Shown: positions 51,630 to 60,253, counted from the stretch's first letter. The stretch is 64,000 bases of DNA from CAYLMM01 sp964384825 (GCA_964384825.1 CAYLMM010000002.1:52842-116841); one strand, 5' to 3'. Program-made: numbers and translations. The notes: a model not told the origin generated them from the letters alone.

Positions 51630-52394
51630 TCAGCGCGCCGTCAGAACCCGCGGTCCGTCCGCCGTGACGGCCACCGTATGCTCGAAATGTGCCGACAGGC
51701 TCCGGTCCGCCGTCCGGATCGTCCACTGGTCGCTCTCGGTGACGACCCGCTTGGCGCCGGCGTTGATCATCGGCTCGATCGCGATGACCAGCCCCTCGTC
51801 CATCCGCGGATCCGGCGTCGAGAAGCTGCGGTAGTTCGGCACCTGCGGATCCTCGTGCAGCGACCGGCCGATGCCGTGTCCGACCAGCGTCTCGACGACC
51901 GAGAAGCCGTTGCCGCGGGCGTGCTGCTCGACGGCCGCGCCGATGTCCGAGATCCGGCCGCCCACCGCGACCTTGGCGATCCCCCTGTCCAGGCACTCGC
52001 GAGTGACCCGGAGCAGCTTCTCGGCCTCGGGCGAGATGGCGCCGACGGCGAAGGTTTCCGCCGAATCGGAATGCCACCCTTCCTTGATCAGCCCGCAGTC
52101 CACGCCGACGATATCGCCCTCGTCCAGCCGCCGCGATCCCGGTATCCCGTGCACGACCTGCTCGTTGACCGAGATGCAGCACGCGTTGGGAAAACCGTTG
52201 TAGCCCTTGAAATTGGGCTTGCACCCCGCGTCGCGGATCATCTTCTCGGCCGCCGCATCCACCTCGGCCGTGGTGACCCCCGGCACGATCAGGTGCCGCA
52301 GCTCCCGGAACACATCCGCGAGGATCCCCGCGCTTGCGGCCATCTTCTCGATCTCGGCCGGCTTCTTCAGCTTGATGTCAATCCGCCAGGACAC
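51630..52394 (-). CDS. map: Methionine aminopeptidase, type I
   Basis: Removes the N-terminal Met from nascent proteins. 254 aa; the five metal ligands are present: VDCG (Asp), SDSAETFAVG (Asp), GHGIGRSLHEDP (His), AIEPMINAG (Glu) and EHTVAVT (Glu). The start is uncertain: GTG 52394 (SWRIDIKLKKP) has AGAGGGTGC upstream and overlaps the adk 3' end by 17 bases. ATT 52382 is an alternative. There is no N-terminal zinc-finger extension. Confidence 0.95.
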   Translation of the reverse strand: MSWRIDIKLKKPAEIEKMAASAGILADVFRELRHLIVPGVTTAEVDAAAEKMIRDAGCKPNFKGYNGFPNACCISVNEQVVHGIPGSRRLDEGDIVGVDCGLIKEGWHSDSAETFAVGAISPEAEKLLRVTRECLDRGIAKVAVGGRISDIGAAVEQHARGNGFSVVETLVGHGIGRSLHEDPQVPNYRSFSTPDPRMDEGLVIAIEPMINAGAKRVVTESDQWTIRTADRSLSAHFEHTVAVTADGPRVLTAR

Positions 52395-53016
52395 TTTGCA
52401 CCCTCTGCCAGACTTCCTGCGGCGTCCCGGTGCCATCCACGACTCCCAGGGCGTAGCGCCCGGCGAGGATCTCGACCGCGGGCCGGGTCGTCTCGTTGAA
52501 GACCCGCAGGCGATTGCGCACCGTCTCGGGCCGGTCGTCGTCCCTGACCGCGAGTTCCTCGCCGCAGCGGGGACAGGCGTCGCCGATCTCCCTGTCGCCG
52601 CGGACGGTCACGAAGCCGCAGGCGGTGCAGGTCAACCGGGAACCCAGCCGGCCGACGATCACGTCGTCCGGCACCTCGAACGAGATCACCGCCGAGACGT
52701 CGTGACCGATCTCGGTCAGCATCCCGATCAGGCTCTCGGCCTGGGCCGCGGTGCGGGGAAAGCCGTCGAGCAGCCATCCCTCGCCCGGAGCGAAGGCCTC
52801 CAGGGTCCGGCGCATCATGTCGATCATCAGTTCGTCCGGCACCAATTCGCCGGCCTCGAGGATCGACGCCACCTTCTCGCCGAAATCGCCGCCCTCGCGG
52901 ATGGCCGACCTCAGCATGTTTCCGGTCGAGACGTGAGCCAGTTTCCTGGCTTCGATCAACTTCTCGGCCTGGGTCCCCTTCCCGCATCCGGGAGGGCCCA
53001 TCAGGATCAAGTTCAC
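52378..53016 (-). CDS. adk: Adenylate kinase (zinc-bearing long form)
   Basis: Interconverts ATP + AMP and 2 ADP. 212 aa; P-loop GPPGCGKGT at 7-15, AMP-site HVSTGNMLR and GFPRTAAQA. The LID domain has four Cys (CTAC, CPRC) that should bind zinc, as in Gram-positive-type and many FCB kinases. GTG start at 53016 behind GAAGG. Between secY and map, as in many spc operons. Confidence 0.96.
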   Translation of the reverse strand: MNLILMGPPGCGKGTQAEKLIEARKLAHVSTGNMLRSAIREGGDFGEKVASILEAGELVPDELMIDMMRRTLEAFAPGEGWLLDGFPRTAAQAESLIGMLTEIGHDVSAVISFEVPDDVIVGRLGSRLTCTACGFVTVRGDREIGDACPRCGEELAVRDDDRPETVRNRLRVFNETTRPAVEILAGRYALGVVDGTGTPQEVWQRVQSVLAD

Positions 53017-53023
53017 GACGAAG

Positions 53024-54322
53024 CTACCTTCGGGCGCGCAGGCGACCCTTTGTCATGAATCCGTCGTAATGCCGCATCACGAGATGGGACTCGATCTGCT
53101 GCAGGGTGTCCAGTCCGACTCCGACGACGATCAGCAGGCCGGTGCCGCCGAAGTAGAACGGCACGTTCAGGTAGTTGATCATCAGGTCGGGCAGCACGGC
53201 GATGGCGGCCAGGAAGAATGCTCCCGGCAGCGTGACGCGCGTCAGGACACGGTCGATATATTCCGCAGTCTTGCGACCCGGCCGGACGCCGGGAATGAAC
53301 CCGCTGTTGCGCTTCATGTTGTCCGCCAGATCCACGGGGTTGAGGATCACGGCGGTGTAGAAGTACGTGAACAGGATGATCAGCGCCGAGTAGACCACGA
53401 CGTAGACCACGTGCGGCGGACGGAACATGTTGGCCAGGGCCTCCATGAAGGCGATGTTCGGGAAGAACGCGCCCAGGGTGCCCGGGAACATGATGATCGA
53501 CTGGGCGAAGATGATCGGGATCACGCCGGCGGTGTTGACCCGCAGCGGGATGTGCGTGTTGGCCCCGCCGTAGACGCGGCGGCCGACGATCTTCTTCGCG
53601 TATTGCACCGGTATGCGCCGCTGCCCCTGCGTGATGGCGATGATGCCGGCGATGACGCCCACCATGAACAGCAGGATGATGATGCCGACGAACCAGTTCA
53701 GCGAACCGGTGCGCAGGGCCTGCATCGTGTTCAGGATGTCGGTCGGGTAACGGGCGATGATGCCGATGAAGATGATCAGCGAGATCCCGTTGCCGATGCC
53801 GTGCTCGGTGATCTGCTCGCCGAGCCACATCACGAACATCGTACCGGTGGTCAGCGTCAGCACCGTCAGCAGCTTGAAGGCCATGCCCGGATGCTGCACC
53901 ACGCCCATGCCCTCGAGCGCGAAGCTGATGCCGAACGACTGGACGATCGCCAGGGCGAGCGTTCCGTAACGCGTGTACTGGTTGATCTTCTTGCGCCCTT
54001 CCTCGCCTTCCTTGGCCAGCTTCTCGAAGTACGGCACGACCGCCTGGAGAAGCTGGAAGATGATCGAGGCGCTGATGTAGGGCATGATGCCCAGGGCGAA
54101 GATCGTCGCCTGCCGCAGGTTGCCGCCCGCGAACAGGTCGTAGAGTCCGACGAGGGTCCCCTGCTGTCCCTCGAAGAACTGTCGGATGGCGTCGAGATCA
54201 ATGCCCGGGGTCGTGATGTGACCACCCAGCCGGTAGACAATCAGGATCAGAGCGGTGAAGATGATCCGTCTCTTCAGCTCGGGGATCCTGAACATGCTCT
54301 GGTAGCTGCCCGTGATGTTCAA
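53024..54322 (-). CDS. secY: Preprotein translocase channel subunit SecY
   Basis: 432-aa, ten-helix inner-membrane pore of the Sec system. RIPELKRRIIFTALIL at the N-terminus, plug and lateral-gate helices (GIMPYISASIIFQLL, QYTRYGTLALAIVQ) and loop RRVYGGANTHIPLRVNTAG are as expected. The start codon is TTG 54322 with AAGGAAG upstream; ATG at residue 10 is a fallback. SecE and SecG are not in the window. Confidence 0.97.
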   Translation of the reverse strand: MNITGSYQSMFRIPELKRRIIFTALILIVYRLGGHITTPGIDLDAIRQFFEGQQGTLVGLYDLFAGGNLRQATIFALGIMPYISASIIFQLLQAVVPYFEKLAKEGEEGRKKINQYTRYGTLALAIVQSFGISFALEGMGVVQHPGMAFKLLTVLTLTTGTMFVMWLGEQITEHGIGNGISLIIFIGIIARYPTDILNTMQALRTGSLNWFVGIIILLFMVGVIAGIIAITQGQRRIPVQYAKKIVGRRVYGGANTHIPLRVNTAGVIPIIFAQSIIMFPGTLGAFFPNIAFMEALANMFRPPHVVYVVVYSALIILFTYFYTAVILNPVDLADNMKRNSGFIPGVRPGRKTAEYIDRVLTRVTLPGAFFLAAIAVLPDLMINYLNVPFYFGGTGLLIVVGVGLDTLQQIESHLVMRHYDGFMTKGRLRARR

Positions 54323-54371
54323 TGCGGCGCTTCCTTTTCGTCTACGTTGCCCTCGGTTACCACGTCAGTGC

Positions 54372-54821
54372 TCAGTCCGCGACGTTAACGGCGCCCCCCG
54401 CGCCTTCGACCGCGGCCACGGCGCTCTTGCTCGCCCGGTCCACCTTGACCTGCAGGGACTTGGCCGTCAACTCTCCGCGGCCGAGCAGCTTGATCGGCTT
54501 GTCGGCGTACTTGACCAGGCCCTTCTCGGCCAGGACGGCGGCGTCGACCGTCGCGCCCTCTTCGAAGCGGTTAAGCTGCTCCAGGTTCACGACCTGGTAC
54601 ACCTTCTTGAAGATGTTGGTGAATCCGCGCTTGGGCAGACGCCGGTTGATGGGCATCTGGCCGCCCTCGAACCAAGGCGGGATTCCGCCGCCGGAGCGGG
54701 CCTTCTGGCCCTTGTGCCCCCGGCCGGAGGTCTTGCCCGTGCCCGAGGCGGGACCGCGTCCGAGCCGCTTGCGCGACTTGGTGGCCCCCTTGGGGACACC
54801 GATGTTGTTCAGCTTCAGCAT
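54372..54821 (-). CDS. rplO: 50S ribosomal protein L15
   Basis: 149 aa; late assembly protein of the 50S. KLNNIGVPKGATKSRKRLG, SGRGHKGQKARSGGG, WFEGGQMPINRRLPKRGF are the invariant N-terminal motifs, contacting 23S rRNA. ATG 54821 lies 2 bases after the rpmD stop. Confidence 0.97.
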   Translation of the reverse strand: MLKLNNIGVPKGATKSRKRLGRGPASGTGKTSGRGHKGQKARSGGGIPPWFEGGQMPINRRLPKRGFTNIFKKVYQVVNLEQLNRFEEGATVDAAVLAEKGLVKYADKPIKLLGRGELTAKSLQVKVDRASKSAVAAVEGAGGAVNVAD

Positions 54822-54823
54822 GC

Positions 54824-55006
54824 CTACTTCACCTCTTCCACGGAGACCAGATGGCGGACCTTGAACACCATGCCGCGGATGGCGGGGGTGTCGTTGTGGA
54901 CGACCACGGCCTCGCGCCTGCGGAGGCCCAGCGCCGCGACGACCCGTCGCTGGTTCGCGGGGCGTCCGATCACGCTGCGCACCTGTGTGATCTTCAGCTT
55001 AGCCAT
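54824..55006 (-). CDS. rpmD: 50S ribosomal protein L30
   Basis: 60 aa; MAKLKITQVRSVIGRPANQR, then LGLRRREAVVVHNDTPAIRG and VRHLVSVEEV. L30 is missing from some bacterial lineages, so its presence is a small taxonomic marker. The ATG at 55006 overlaps the rpsE 3' end by eight bases. Confidence 0.96.
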   Translation of the reverse strand: MAKLKITQVRSVIGRPANQRRVVAALGLRRREAVVVHNDTPAIRGMVFKVRHLVSVEEVK

Positions 55007-55694
55007 TGTCGGTCGCCTCCTTGGCAGCGCGCGGAGGCAGGCCGAACACCTCGGGAATCGAAATCCCGCGCTTCGCGGCGATCTGCTCGACCGAACGCAG
55101 CTGGCGCAGTCCGTCCACGGTCGCCTTCCAGACGTTGTGGGGATTGCGGGAACCCATCTGCTTGGTCAGGATGTTCTTCACGCCCGAGGCCTCGAGGATG
55201 GCGCGCACGCCGCCCGCGGCGATGACGCCGGTACCCGGCGCGGCGGGACGCAGAACGACCTTGCTGGCGCCGTAGCGGCCCACGACCTCGTAGGGAATCG
55301 TATCGTTCAGGATCGGCACCGTGAACTGGCCGGCCCGCGCGGCTTCGGAAGCCTTGCGGATGGCGTCGGCGATTTCGTTCGCCTTGCCCAGGGCCACGCC
55401 CACCTTGCCCTTGCCGTCGCCGACGGTGACGATGGCGTTGAAGCTGAAGCGGCGACCACCCTTGACCACCTTGGCCACGCGGTTGATGGTGATCACGGTC
55501 TCCAGCATGTCGACCATGTCGCGATCGCGATCACGGTCGCGGCCGCCCGGACGCCCGCCGAAACGACCGTCGCGACGCTGGCCTCCGAAACCGCCCCGAC
55601 CCTGTCCTCCCCGGCCGCGCTGCTGGCCGCCGGGAGCTCCGGGGCGCTGTCCGCCGGGTGCGGGGGGTCTCGAGTTGTTGCCCATGTTGGTCAT
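54999..55694 (-). CDS. rpsE: 30S ribosomal protein S5 with Arg/Gly-rich N-terminal extension
   Basis: 231 aa. The S5 core begins near residue 63 (LETVITINRVAKVVKGGRRF) and runs through GKGKVGVALGKANE and GTGVIAAGGVRAILE. It is preceded by about 60 residues rich in Gly, Arg, Gln and Asp (GGQRRDGRFGGRPGGRDRD), of RGG type, absent from E. coli S5. ATG 55694 with AGGAGCAG upstream; a start near the core would be far from any ribosome site, so the extension seems real. Confidence 0.95.
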   Translation of the reverse strand: MTNMGNNSRPPAPGGQRPGAPGGQQRGRGGQGRGGFGGQRRDGRFGGRPGGRDRDRDRDMVDMLETVITINRVAKVVKGGRRFSFNAIVTVGDGKGKVGVALGKANEIADAIRKASEAARAGQFTVPILNDTIPYEVVGRYGASKVVLRPAAPGTGVIAAGGVRAILEASGVKNILTKQMGSRNPHNVWKATVDGLRQLRSVEQIAAKRGISIPEVFGLPPRAAKEATDNG

Positions 55695-55722
55695 CGAACT
55701 GCTCCTGTCCTGAAACCCAGAC

Positions 55723-56097
55723 CTAGAACTTCAGACCGCCGTCCCTGGCCCCGCGGGCCAAGGCCTCGACACGGCCGTGGTAGAGGTAGCCGCTCCGGTC
55801 GAAAACGACCGATTCGACGCCCTGAGCCTTCGCCTTTTCGGCGATCGCGCGACCCACCAGGTAGGCGTCGGCGCACTTGCCGGCCATACCCTCGGGGATC
55901 TCGGTCTCGCCGGGCTTGCGGCTGCTCGCCATCGCCAGCGTGTGGCCCTTGGTGTCGTCCACCATCTGGGCGTACATGGCCTTGCGACTGCGGAAGATCG
56001 TCAGCCGCGGGCGCTCTGCCGTACCGGAGATCTTCTTGCGCACGCGAACCTTGCGCTTCGCGCGGGCAAGTCTCCTGTCTCGAGAAACGTCTTTCAT
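55723..56097 (-). CDS. rplR: 50S ribosomal protein L18
   Basis: 124 aa; binds 5S rRNA with L5 and L25. RPRLTIFRSRKAMYAQMVDD, VGRAIAEKAKAQGVESVVFD and YHGRVEALARGARDGGLKF match the family. ATG 56097 has GGGAGGATACG upstream; the larger open frame is not native. Between rplF and rpsE as usual. Confidence 0.96.
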   Translation of the reverse strand: MKDVSRDRRLARAKRKVRVRKKISGTAERPRLTIFRSRKAMYAQMVDDTKGHTLAMASSRKPGETEIPEGMAGKCADAYLVGRAIAEKAKAQGVESVVFDRSGYLYHGRVEALARGARDGGLKF

Positions 56098-56120
56098 CGT
56101 ATCCTCCCGAACCCGCCGGG

Positions 56121-56660
56121 TTACTTGCCGGCGGCCTTGCCGGCCTTCCTGATGATCTGCTCGCCCACGTACCGGATGCCCTTGCCCTTGTAGGGCTCCG
56201 GCTTGCGGAAGGCGCGGATCTCGGCCGCAACCTGTCCGACCTGCTGCTTGTCGATGCCGGAGACGTCGATGCGCGTCGGCTCGGGGCAATCGATTTGGAT
56301 CCCCTCGGGAATCGGATACTCCAGAGGGTGGCTGAACTGCAGCTGCAGATCCAGCACCTTGCCCTTGACCTGGGCGCGATAGCCGACGCCCACGATCTCC
56401 AGGGACTTCTTGAACCCCTCGGTGACGCCTTCGACCTGGTTGGCGATCAGCGCCCGGACCAACCCGTGGTTGGCCCGCATCTTCGGGCTGTCATTCGGCC
56501 TGGTGATCCACAGCTCGCCGTCCTTCTGTTCGAAGGAGAGGCCGGCCGGGATATGCTGCCGCAATTCGCCCTTGGGTCCCTTCACCACGGACAGGTCGCC
56601 GTCGACGTTGATGGCGGTCCCGTCAGGGATGGGAATCGGTTTGAGTCCTACGCGCGACAT
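56121..56660 (-). CDS. rplF: 50S ribosomal protein L6
   Basis: 179 aa; two tandem L6 folds near the factor-binding site. MSRVGLKPIPIPDG, VKGPKGELRQHIP and the C-terminal signature PEPYKGKGIRYVGEQIIRKA are intact. ATG 56660. In order rpsH-rplF-rplR. Confidence 0.97.
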   Translation of the reverse strand: MSRVGLKPIPIPDGTAINVDGDLSVVKGPKGELRQHIPAGLSFEQKDGELWITRPNDSPKMRANHGLVRALIANQVEGVTEGFKKSLEIVGVGYRAQVKGKVLDLQLQFSHPLEYPIPEGIQIDCPEPTRIDVSGIDKQQVGQVAAEIRAFRKPEPYKGKGIRYVGEQIIRKAGKAAGK

Positions 56661-56686
56661 CCTCTATCCTCCGCAGATTCGGCTAT

Positions 56687-57094
56687 TTACCAGACTTCAC
56701 AAAGGATCTCGCCGCCGATGCCGTTGCGACGGCACTGGTGGTCGGTCATGATCCCAAGATTGGTCGACAGGATTGCGATACCGTAGCCGCCGCGAACCTT
56801 GCCGATGCTGTTCTTATCGGCATAGATACGGCGCCCGGGCTTGCTCACGCGCCGGATGCCCTCGATGACACCGGTACGCTTTCCGTCGATCTCGAAATAC
56901 TTCAGGAAGATCCGGATGGTGCCCTGCGGGCCCTCGGCGATCTCCTGCACGTCGGCGATATATCCCTGCTCCTGGAGCACTCGGGCAATCGCCTTCTTCG
57001 TCTTGGACGCGGGGAGGTCGACCTTGCGGTGCGCGGCCACCTCGGCGTTGCGGATTCTCGTCAACATGTCCGCAATGGGATCGGTCATGCTCAT
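56687..57094 (-). CDS. rpsH: 30S ribosomal protein S8
   Basis: 135 aa; central 16S rRNA-binding protein and, in E. coli, translational repressor of the spc operon. MTDPIADMLTRIRNAE and GKVRGGYGIAILSTNLGIMT (C-terminal) are typical. Two in-frame ATGs at 57094 and 57088; the first is used because the ribosome site GAGGAGC fits both. The repressor-site analogue was not identified. Confidence 0.97.
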   Translation of the reverse strand: MSMTDPIADMLTRIRNAEVAAHRKVDLPASKTKKAIARVLQEQGYIADVQEIAEGPQGTIRIFLKYFEIDGKRTGVIEGIRRVSKPGRRIYADKNSIGKVRGGYGIAILSTNLGIMTDHQCRRNGIGGEILCEVW

Positions 57095-57116
57095 CTTTCC
57101 AAGCTCCTCGCAGCGA

Positions 57117-57302
57117 TTACCAACTCGACTTCACGACGCCCGGCAGGTTGCCCTCGAGGGCCAGCTCCCGGAAGCAGATCCTGCAGATACCGAACCTGCG
57201 GTAGTAGGCCCGCGCCCGGCCGCAACGACGGCAGCGGTTGTAGGCCCGCACCTTGTACTTGGGCGGCCGGTTGGCCTTGGCGATCAACGACTTCTTTGCC
57301 AA
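57117..57302 (-). CDS. rpsN: 30S ribosomal protein S14, zinc-binding type Z
   Basis: 61 aa, the short type-Z form with four Cys (CRRCG, CRICF) for zinc; residues include KKSLIAKANRPPKYKVRAY and YYRRFGICRICFRELALEG. The start is TTG 57302 behind GGAGGATTTGAG; no other start gives the family length. Lies between rplE and rpsH. Confidence 0.96.
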   Translation of the reverse strand: MAKKSLIAKANRPPKYKVRAYNRCRRCGRARAYYRRFGICRICFRELALEGNLPGVVKSSW

Positions 57303-57313
57303 CTCAAATCCTC

Positions 57314-57868
57314 CTACTGGGAACGGCGGAAGGGCATTCCGAGAAGCTGCAGCAGCTCCCGGCCCTCCTCGTCGGTCTTGGCGGTCGTCACGACGGTCAC
57401 GTTCATCCCCCGGTGCTCGTCGACCTTGTCGTAGTCGATCTCCGGGAAGACCAGCTGGTCGCGCAGGCCGATGGTGTAATCGCCGCTGCCGCTCAGGCGC
57501 GTCGGGACTCCGTGGAAGTCCCGGATGCGGGGCAGGGTGAAGTTGATGAAGCGATCCAGGAACTCCCACATGCGATCGCCGCGCAGCGTGACCCGGGCGC
57601 CGATCTCCATCCCATCGCGAAGCTTGAAGTTCGAGATGGACTTGCGGGCCTTGGTCTTGACCGCCTTCTGGCCCGTGATCGTCTCGAGCTCGGCGACGGC
57701 GCTCTCCAGAACCTTCGCGTTCTGGATGGCGCGGCCGGCGCCCACGTTGAGGATGATCTTCACCGGCTTCGGGATCATCATCGGGTTCTTGTACCCGAAC
57801 TTCTCCTGAAGGGCGGCGCGGGTCTCCTGCTCGTAGGTTTCCCTCATTCTCGGCATGCTCTTCGCCAT
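57314..57868 (-). CDS. rplE: 50S ribosomal protein L5
   Basis: 184 aa; binds 5S rRNA and forms the central-protuberance bridge with S13. KILNVGAGRAIQNAK-type N-terminal fold, TGQKAVKTKARKSISNFKLR and RDFHGVPTRLSGSGDYT are as expected. ATG 57868 with GGGAGGACC upstream; the open frame extends upstream but is not native. Confidence 0.97.
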   Translation of the reverse strand: MAKSMPRMRETYEQETRAALQEKFGYKNPMMIPKPVKIILNVGAGRAIQNAKVLESAVAELETITGQKAVKTKARKSISNFKLRDGMEIGARVTLRGDRMWEFLDRFINFTLPRIRDFHGVPTRLSGSGDYTIGLRDQLVFPEIDYDKVDEHRGMNVTVVTTAKTDEEGRELLQLLGMPFRRSQ

Positions 57869-57894
57869 TGTTCTCGGTCCTCCCGGCCGGCCCG

Positions 57895-58209
57895 TCAGTT
57901 GGCCAGCATTTCTCCGCATTTCTTGCAGGTCCGCACCCGGCTTCCGTCACCCAGTTCCACCGTTCCGGTCCGAGCCGGATTGCCGCACTTCGGGCAGATC
58001 AACATGACGTTGGCGACCGCGATAGGGGCTTCCTTCTCGACGATCCCCCCCTGCGGCATCTGCTGCGACTTGCGCTGGTGGCGCTTGATGAGATTCACCT
58101 TCTCGACCACGACACGGTCGCTGTCGGGGAAGACCTTCAGCACTTCACCGATCTTGCCGCGGTCGTTGCCCGCGATGATCTTGACCTTGTCCTTCTTCCG
58201 GATATGCAT
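57895..58209 (-). CDS. rplX: 50S ribosomal protein L24 with C-terminal zinc ribbon
   Basis: 104 aa; assembly-initiator of the 50S with a KOW domain (MHIRKKDKVKIIAGNDRGK). The C-terminus contains CPKCGN and CKKCGE, a zinc-ribbon-like extension. ATG 58209 overlaps the rplN stop by one base (TGATG) behind GGAGGTTCTG; a GTG one codon earlier is less likely. Confidence 0.96.
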   Translation of the reverse strand: MHIRKKDKVKIIAGNDRGKIGEVLKVFPDSDRVVVEKVNLIKRHQRKSQQMPQGGIVEKEAPIAVANVMLICPKCGNPARTGTVELGDGSRVRTCKKCGEMLAN

Positions 58210-58577
58210 CACAGAACCTCCGGAGCGAGCGAGACGATCTTCATGTACCGCTTCTCGCGAAGTTCGCGGGCCACAGGGCCGAAGATGCGGGTGCCCACGG
58301 GCTCCCCGTCGTCGCCGATGATGACCGCGGCGTTCTCGCCGAATCGGATGTAGGACCCGTCACGCCGGCCGATCTCCTTGCGCGTCCGCACGACCACCGC
58401 CTTGACGACCGTCCCCTTCTTCACGTTACCGTTGGGAATGGCCGACTTGACGGCGCAGACCACGATGTCTCCGACGCGGGCGTATCGCCGCCGCGTCCCG
58501 CCGAGCACGCGGATGCACTGGGCGGTCTTGGCGCCCGAGTTGTCCGCGATGGTCAGCATCGTGTATTCCTGGATCAT
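58209..58577 (-). CDS. rplN: 50S ribosomal protein L14
   Basis: 122 aa; near the subunit interface beside L19. MIQEYTMLTIADNSGAKTAQ, RRYARVGDIVVCAVK, KGTVVKAVVVRTRKE and RRDGSYIRFGENAAVII are typical. Its stop overlaps the rplX start by one base. Confidence 0.98.
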   Translation of the reverse strand: MIQEYTMLTIADNSGAKTAQCIRVLGGTRRRYARVGDIVVCAVKSAIPNGNVKKGTVVKAVVVRTRKEIGRRDGSYIRFGENAAVIIGDDGEPVGTRIFGPVARELREKRYMKIVSLAPEVL

Positions 58578-58595
58578 GGCTTTCTCCTTAAAATC

Positions 58596-58859
58596 CTACT
58601 TCGCCCGCTCGAGGATCTCGGCAACGCGCCAGCGCTTCGACTTCGAGTAGGGCCGCGTGGCCATCACCCGGACGACGTCGCCGGTGTTGCATTCGTTGTT
58701 CTCGTCGTGCGCGCTCAGCTTCACCGAGCGGGTGACGATCCGCTTGTACAGAGGATGGGGGAAACGCCGGTCGATCTTCACGACCACGGTCTTGTCCATC
58801 TTGTCGGACACCACCGTGCCGATGCGAACGGCCCTCAGGTTCCTCTCAGTGTTCGTCAT
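58596..58859 (-). CDS. rpsQ: 30S ribosomal protein S17
   Basis: 87 aa OB-fold 16S rRNA-binding protein. RIGTVVSDKMDKTVVVKIDR, PHPLYKRIVTRSVKLSAHDE and GDVVRVMATRPYSKSKRWRV are the signature segments. ATG 58859. Confidence 0.97.
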   Translation of the reverse strand: MTNTERNLRAVRIGTVVSDKMDKTVVVKIDRRFPHPLYKRIVTRSVKLSAHDENNECNTGDVVRVMATRPYSKSKRWRVAEILERAK

Positions 58860-58914
58860 TCTTCCCTCTCCCTGCCCTGCGGATCGCGCCGCGGGCTGCT
58901 AGGCCGACGGTCCG

Positions 58915-59112
58915 CTAGCGACCGGCCCTCTTCTCGTTCAGCACGGTCTTGATGACGGCCAGTTCCCTGCGCGCCATGCGGACGGACAGGGGGTTGTCGA
59001 TGCGGCGCATCTTCAGCTGCATCCGCATGTTCAGGAAATCCTCCGCCTTCTCGTTCACGAGGCTCTCGAGCTCCTCGACGGACATTTCCCTCAGTTCGTG
59101 CGCTTTCTTCAT
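58915..59112 (-). CDS. rpmC: 50S ribosomal protein L29
   Basis: 65 aa coiled two-helix protein at the exit tunnel, near the trigger-factor site. KKAHELREMSVEELESLVNE, NMRMQLKMRRIDNP and IKTVLNEKR fit the family. ATG 59112, three bases after the rplP stop; a 55-base gap then precedes rpsQ. Confidence 0.96.
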   Translation of the reverse strand: MKKAHELREMSVEELESLVNEKAEDFLNMRMQLKMRRIDNPLSVRMARRELAVIKTVLNEKRAGR

Positions 59113-59115
59113 CTT

Positions 59116-59529
59116 CTAGTCCCCCTGGCGGCTGACGATGCGCGTCTTGAACGGCAGCTTCGCAGCGCCGAGTGTCAGGGCCCGCTTGGCCAGCTCGGGG
59201 CTGACGCCGTTGATCTCGAAAAGGATCCGGCCCGGCTTGACGACGGCGACCCAGTATTCCGGGCTGCCCTTGCCCTTGCCCATGCGCGTCTCGGCGGGCT
59301 TCAGGGTGATCGGCTTGTCCGGGAAGACGCGGATCCACACCTTGCCCAGGCGCTTGATGCTACGGGTGATGGCCACACGGGCGGACTCGATCTGCCGGCT
59401 CTTGATCCAACCGCAGTCGATCGCCTGCAGGCCATAGTCTCCGAAAGCCACCGTGTTGCCGCGGCGGGCGAGGCCCCGCATGCGGCCCTTGTGCGTCTTC
59501 CGGAACTTGGTTCGCTTCGGCATCAACAT
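59116..59529 (-). CDS. rplP: 50S ribosomal protein L16
   Basis: 137 aa; organises the A-site side of the 50S. MLMPKRTKFRKTHKGRMRG, FGDYGLQAID, KVWIRVFPDKPITLKPAETR and MGKGKGSPEYWVAVVKPGRI are the invariants. ATG 59529. Confidence 0.98.
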   Translation of the reverse strand: MLMPKRTKFRKTHKGRMRGLARRGNTVAFGDYGLQAIDCGWIKSRQIESARVAITRSIKRLGKVWIRVFPDKPITLKPAETRMGKGKGSPEYWVAVVKPGRILFEINGVSPELAKRALTLGAAKLPFKTRIVSRQGD

Positions 59530-59578
59530 GACTCGTAGTCCTCTCCATACGGCCCGCCCGCAGCGGGCCGGGTGTCAA

Positions 59579-60253
59579 TCAGGCCCGCTCTCCGTGAACC
59601 TGGGCCCGCAGCTGTTCCTTGAAATCGGCCGGGAAGACCTCTCCCCGACAGATCCACACCTTGACGCCGATGGCGCCGTAGGTGGTGCGGGCCAAGGCGG
59701 TTCCGTAGTCGATATCCGCGCGCAGGGTGTGCAGGGGCACGCTGCCGTCGTGGTAGGACTCGACCCTCGCCATTTCCGAACCGCCGAGCCGGCCGGCGCA
59801 GCGGATCTTCACGCCCTTGGCGCCCATGCGCATGGCGGTGGCGATGGCCTTCTTCATGGCGCGGCGGAAGGAGACGCGGCCCTTGAGCTGCGCGGCGACA
59901 TGCTCGGCGACGAGCGGCGCGCTCAGTTCGGGCTTCTTGATCTCCTCGACGTCCAGCTTGACGTTCTTGCCGATCATCTTCTCGAGCTCGGCCCGGAGTT
60001 CATCGGCCCGCGAGCCGCGGCGACCGATGACCACGCCCGGACGGCTGGTCAAGACGATGACGTTCACCTTCTCGCGGAAGCGCTTGATCTTGACGGCCGC
60101 GACGCCCGCGTTGCCCACGCGAGTCATGATGTACTTGCGCAGCAGCAGATCTTCGCTCAGCCAGTCGGCGTACTCCTTGGTGCTGAACCAGGAGGAGTTC
60201 CAGTCCTTCACGATTCCCAGCCGGAAACCGATCGGATGTGTCTTCTGACCCAT
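59579..60253 (-). CDS. rpsC: 30S ribosomal protein S3
   Basis: 224 aa; mRNA entry-channel protein with helicase activity in the 30S head. GQKTHPIGFRLGIVKDWNS, KH domain with RPGVVIGRRGSRADELR, and the C-terminal IDYGTALARTTYGAIGVKVW are as expected. ATG 60253; 64 bases after rplV. Confidence 0.98.
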   Translation of the reverse strand: MGQKTHPIGFRLGIVKDWNSSWFSTKEYADWLSEDLLLRKYIMTRVGNAGVAAVKIKRFREKVNVIVLTSRPGVVIGRRGSRADELRAELEKMIGKNVKLDVEEIKKPELSAPLVAEHVAAQLKGRVSFRRAMKKAIATAMRMGAKGVKIRCAGRLGGSEMARVESYHDGSVPLHTLRADIDYGTALARTTYGAIGVKVWICRGEVFPADFKEQLRAQVHGERA

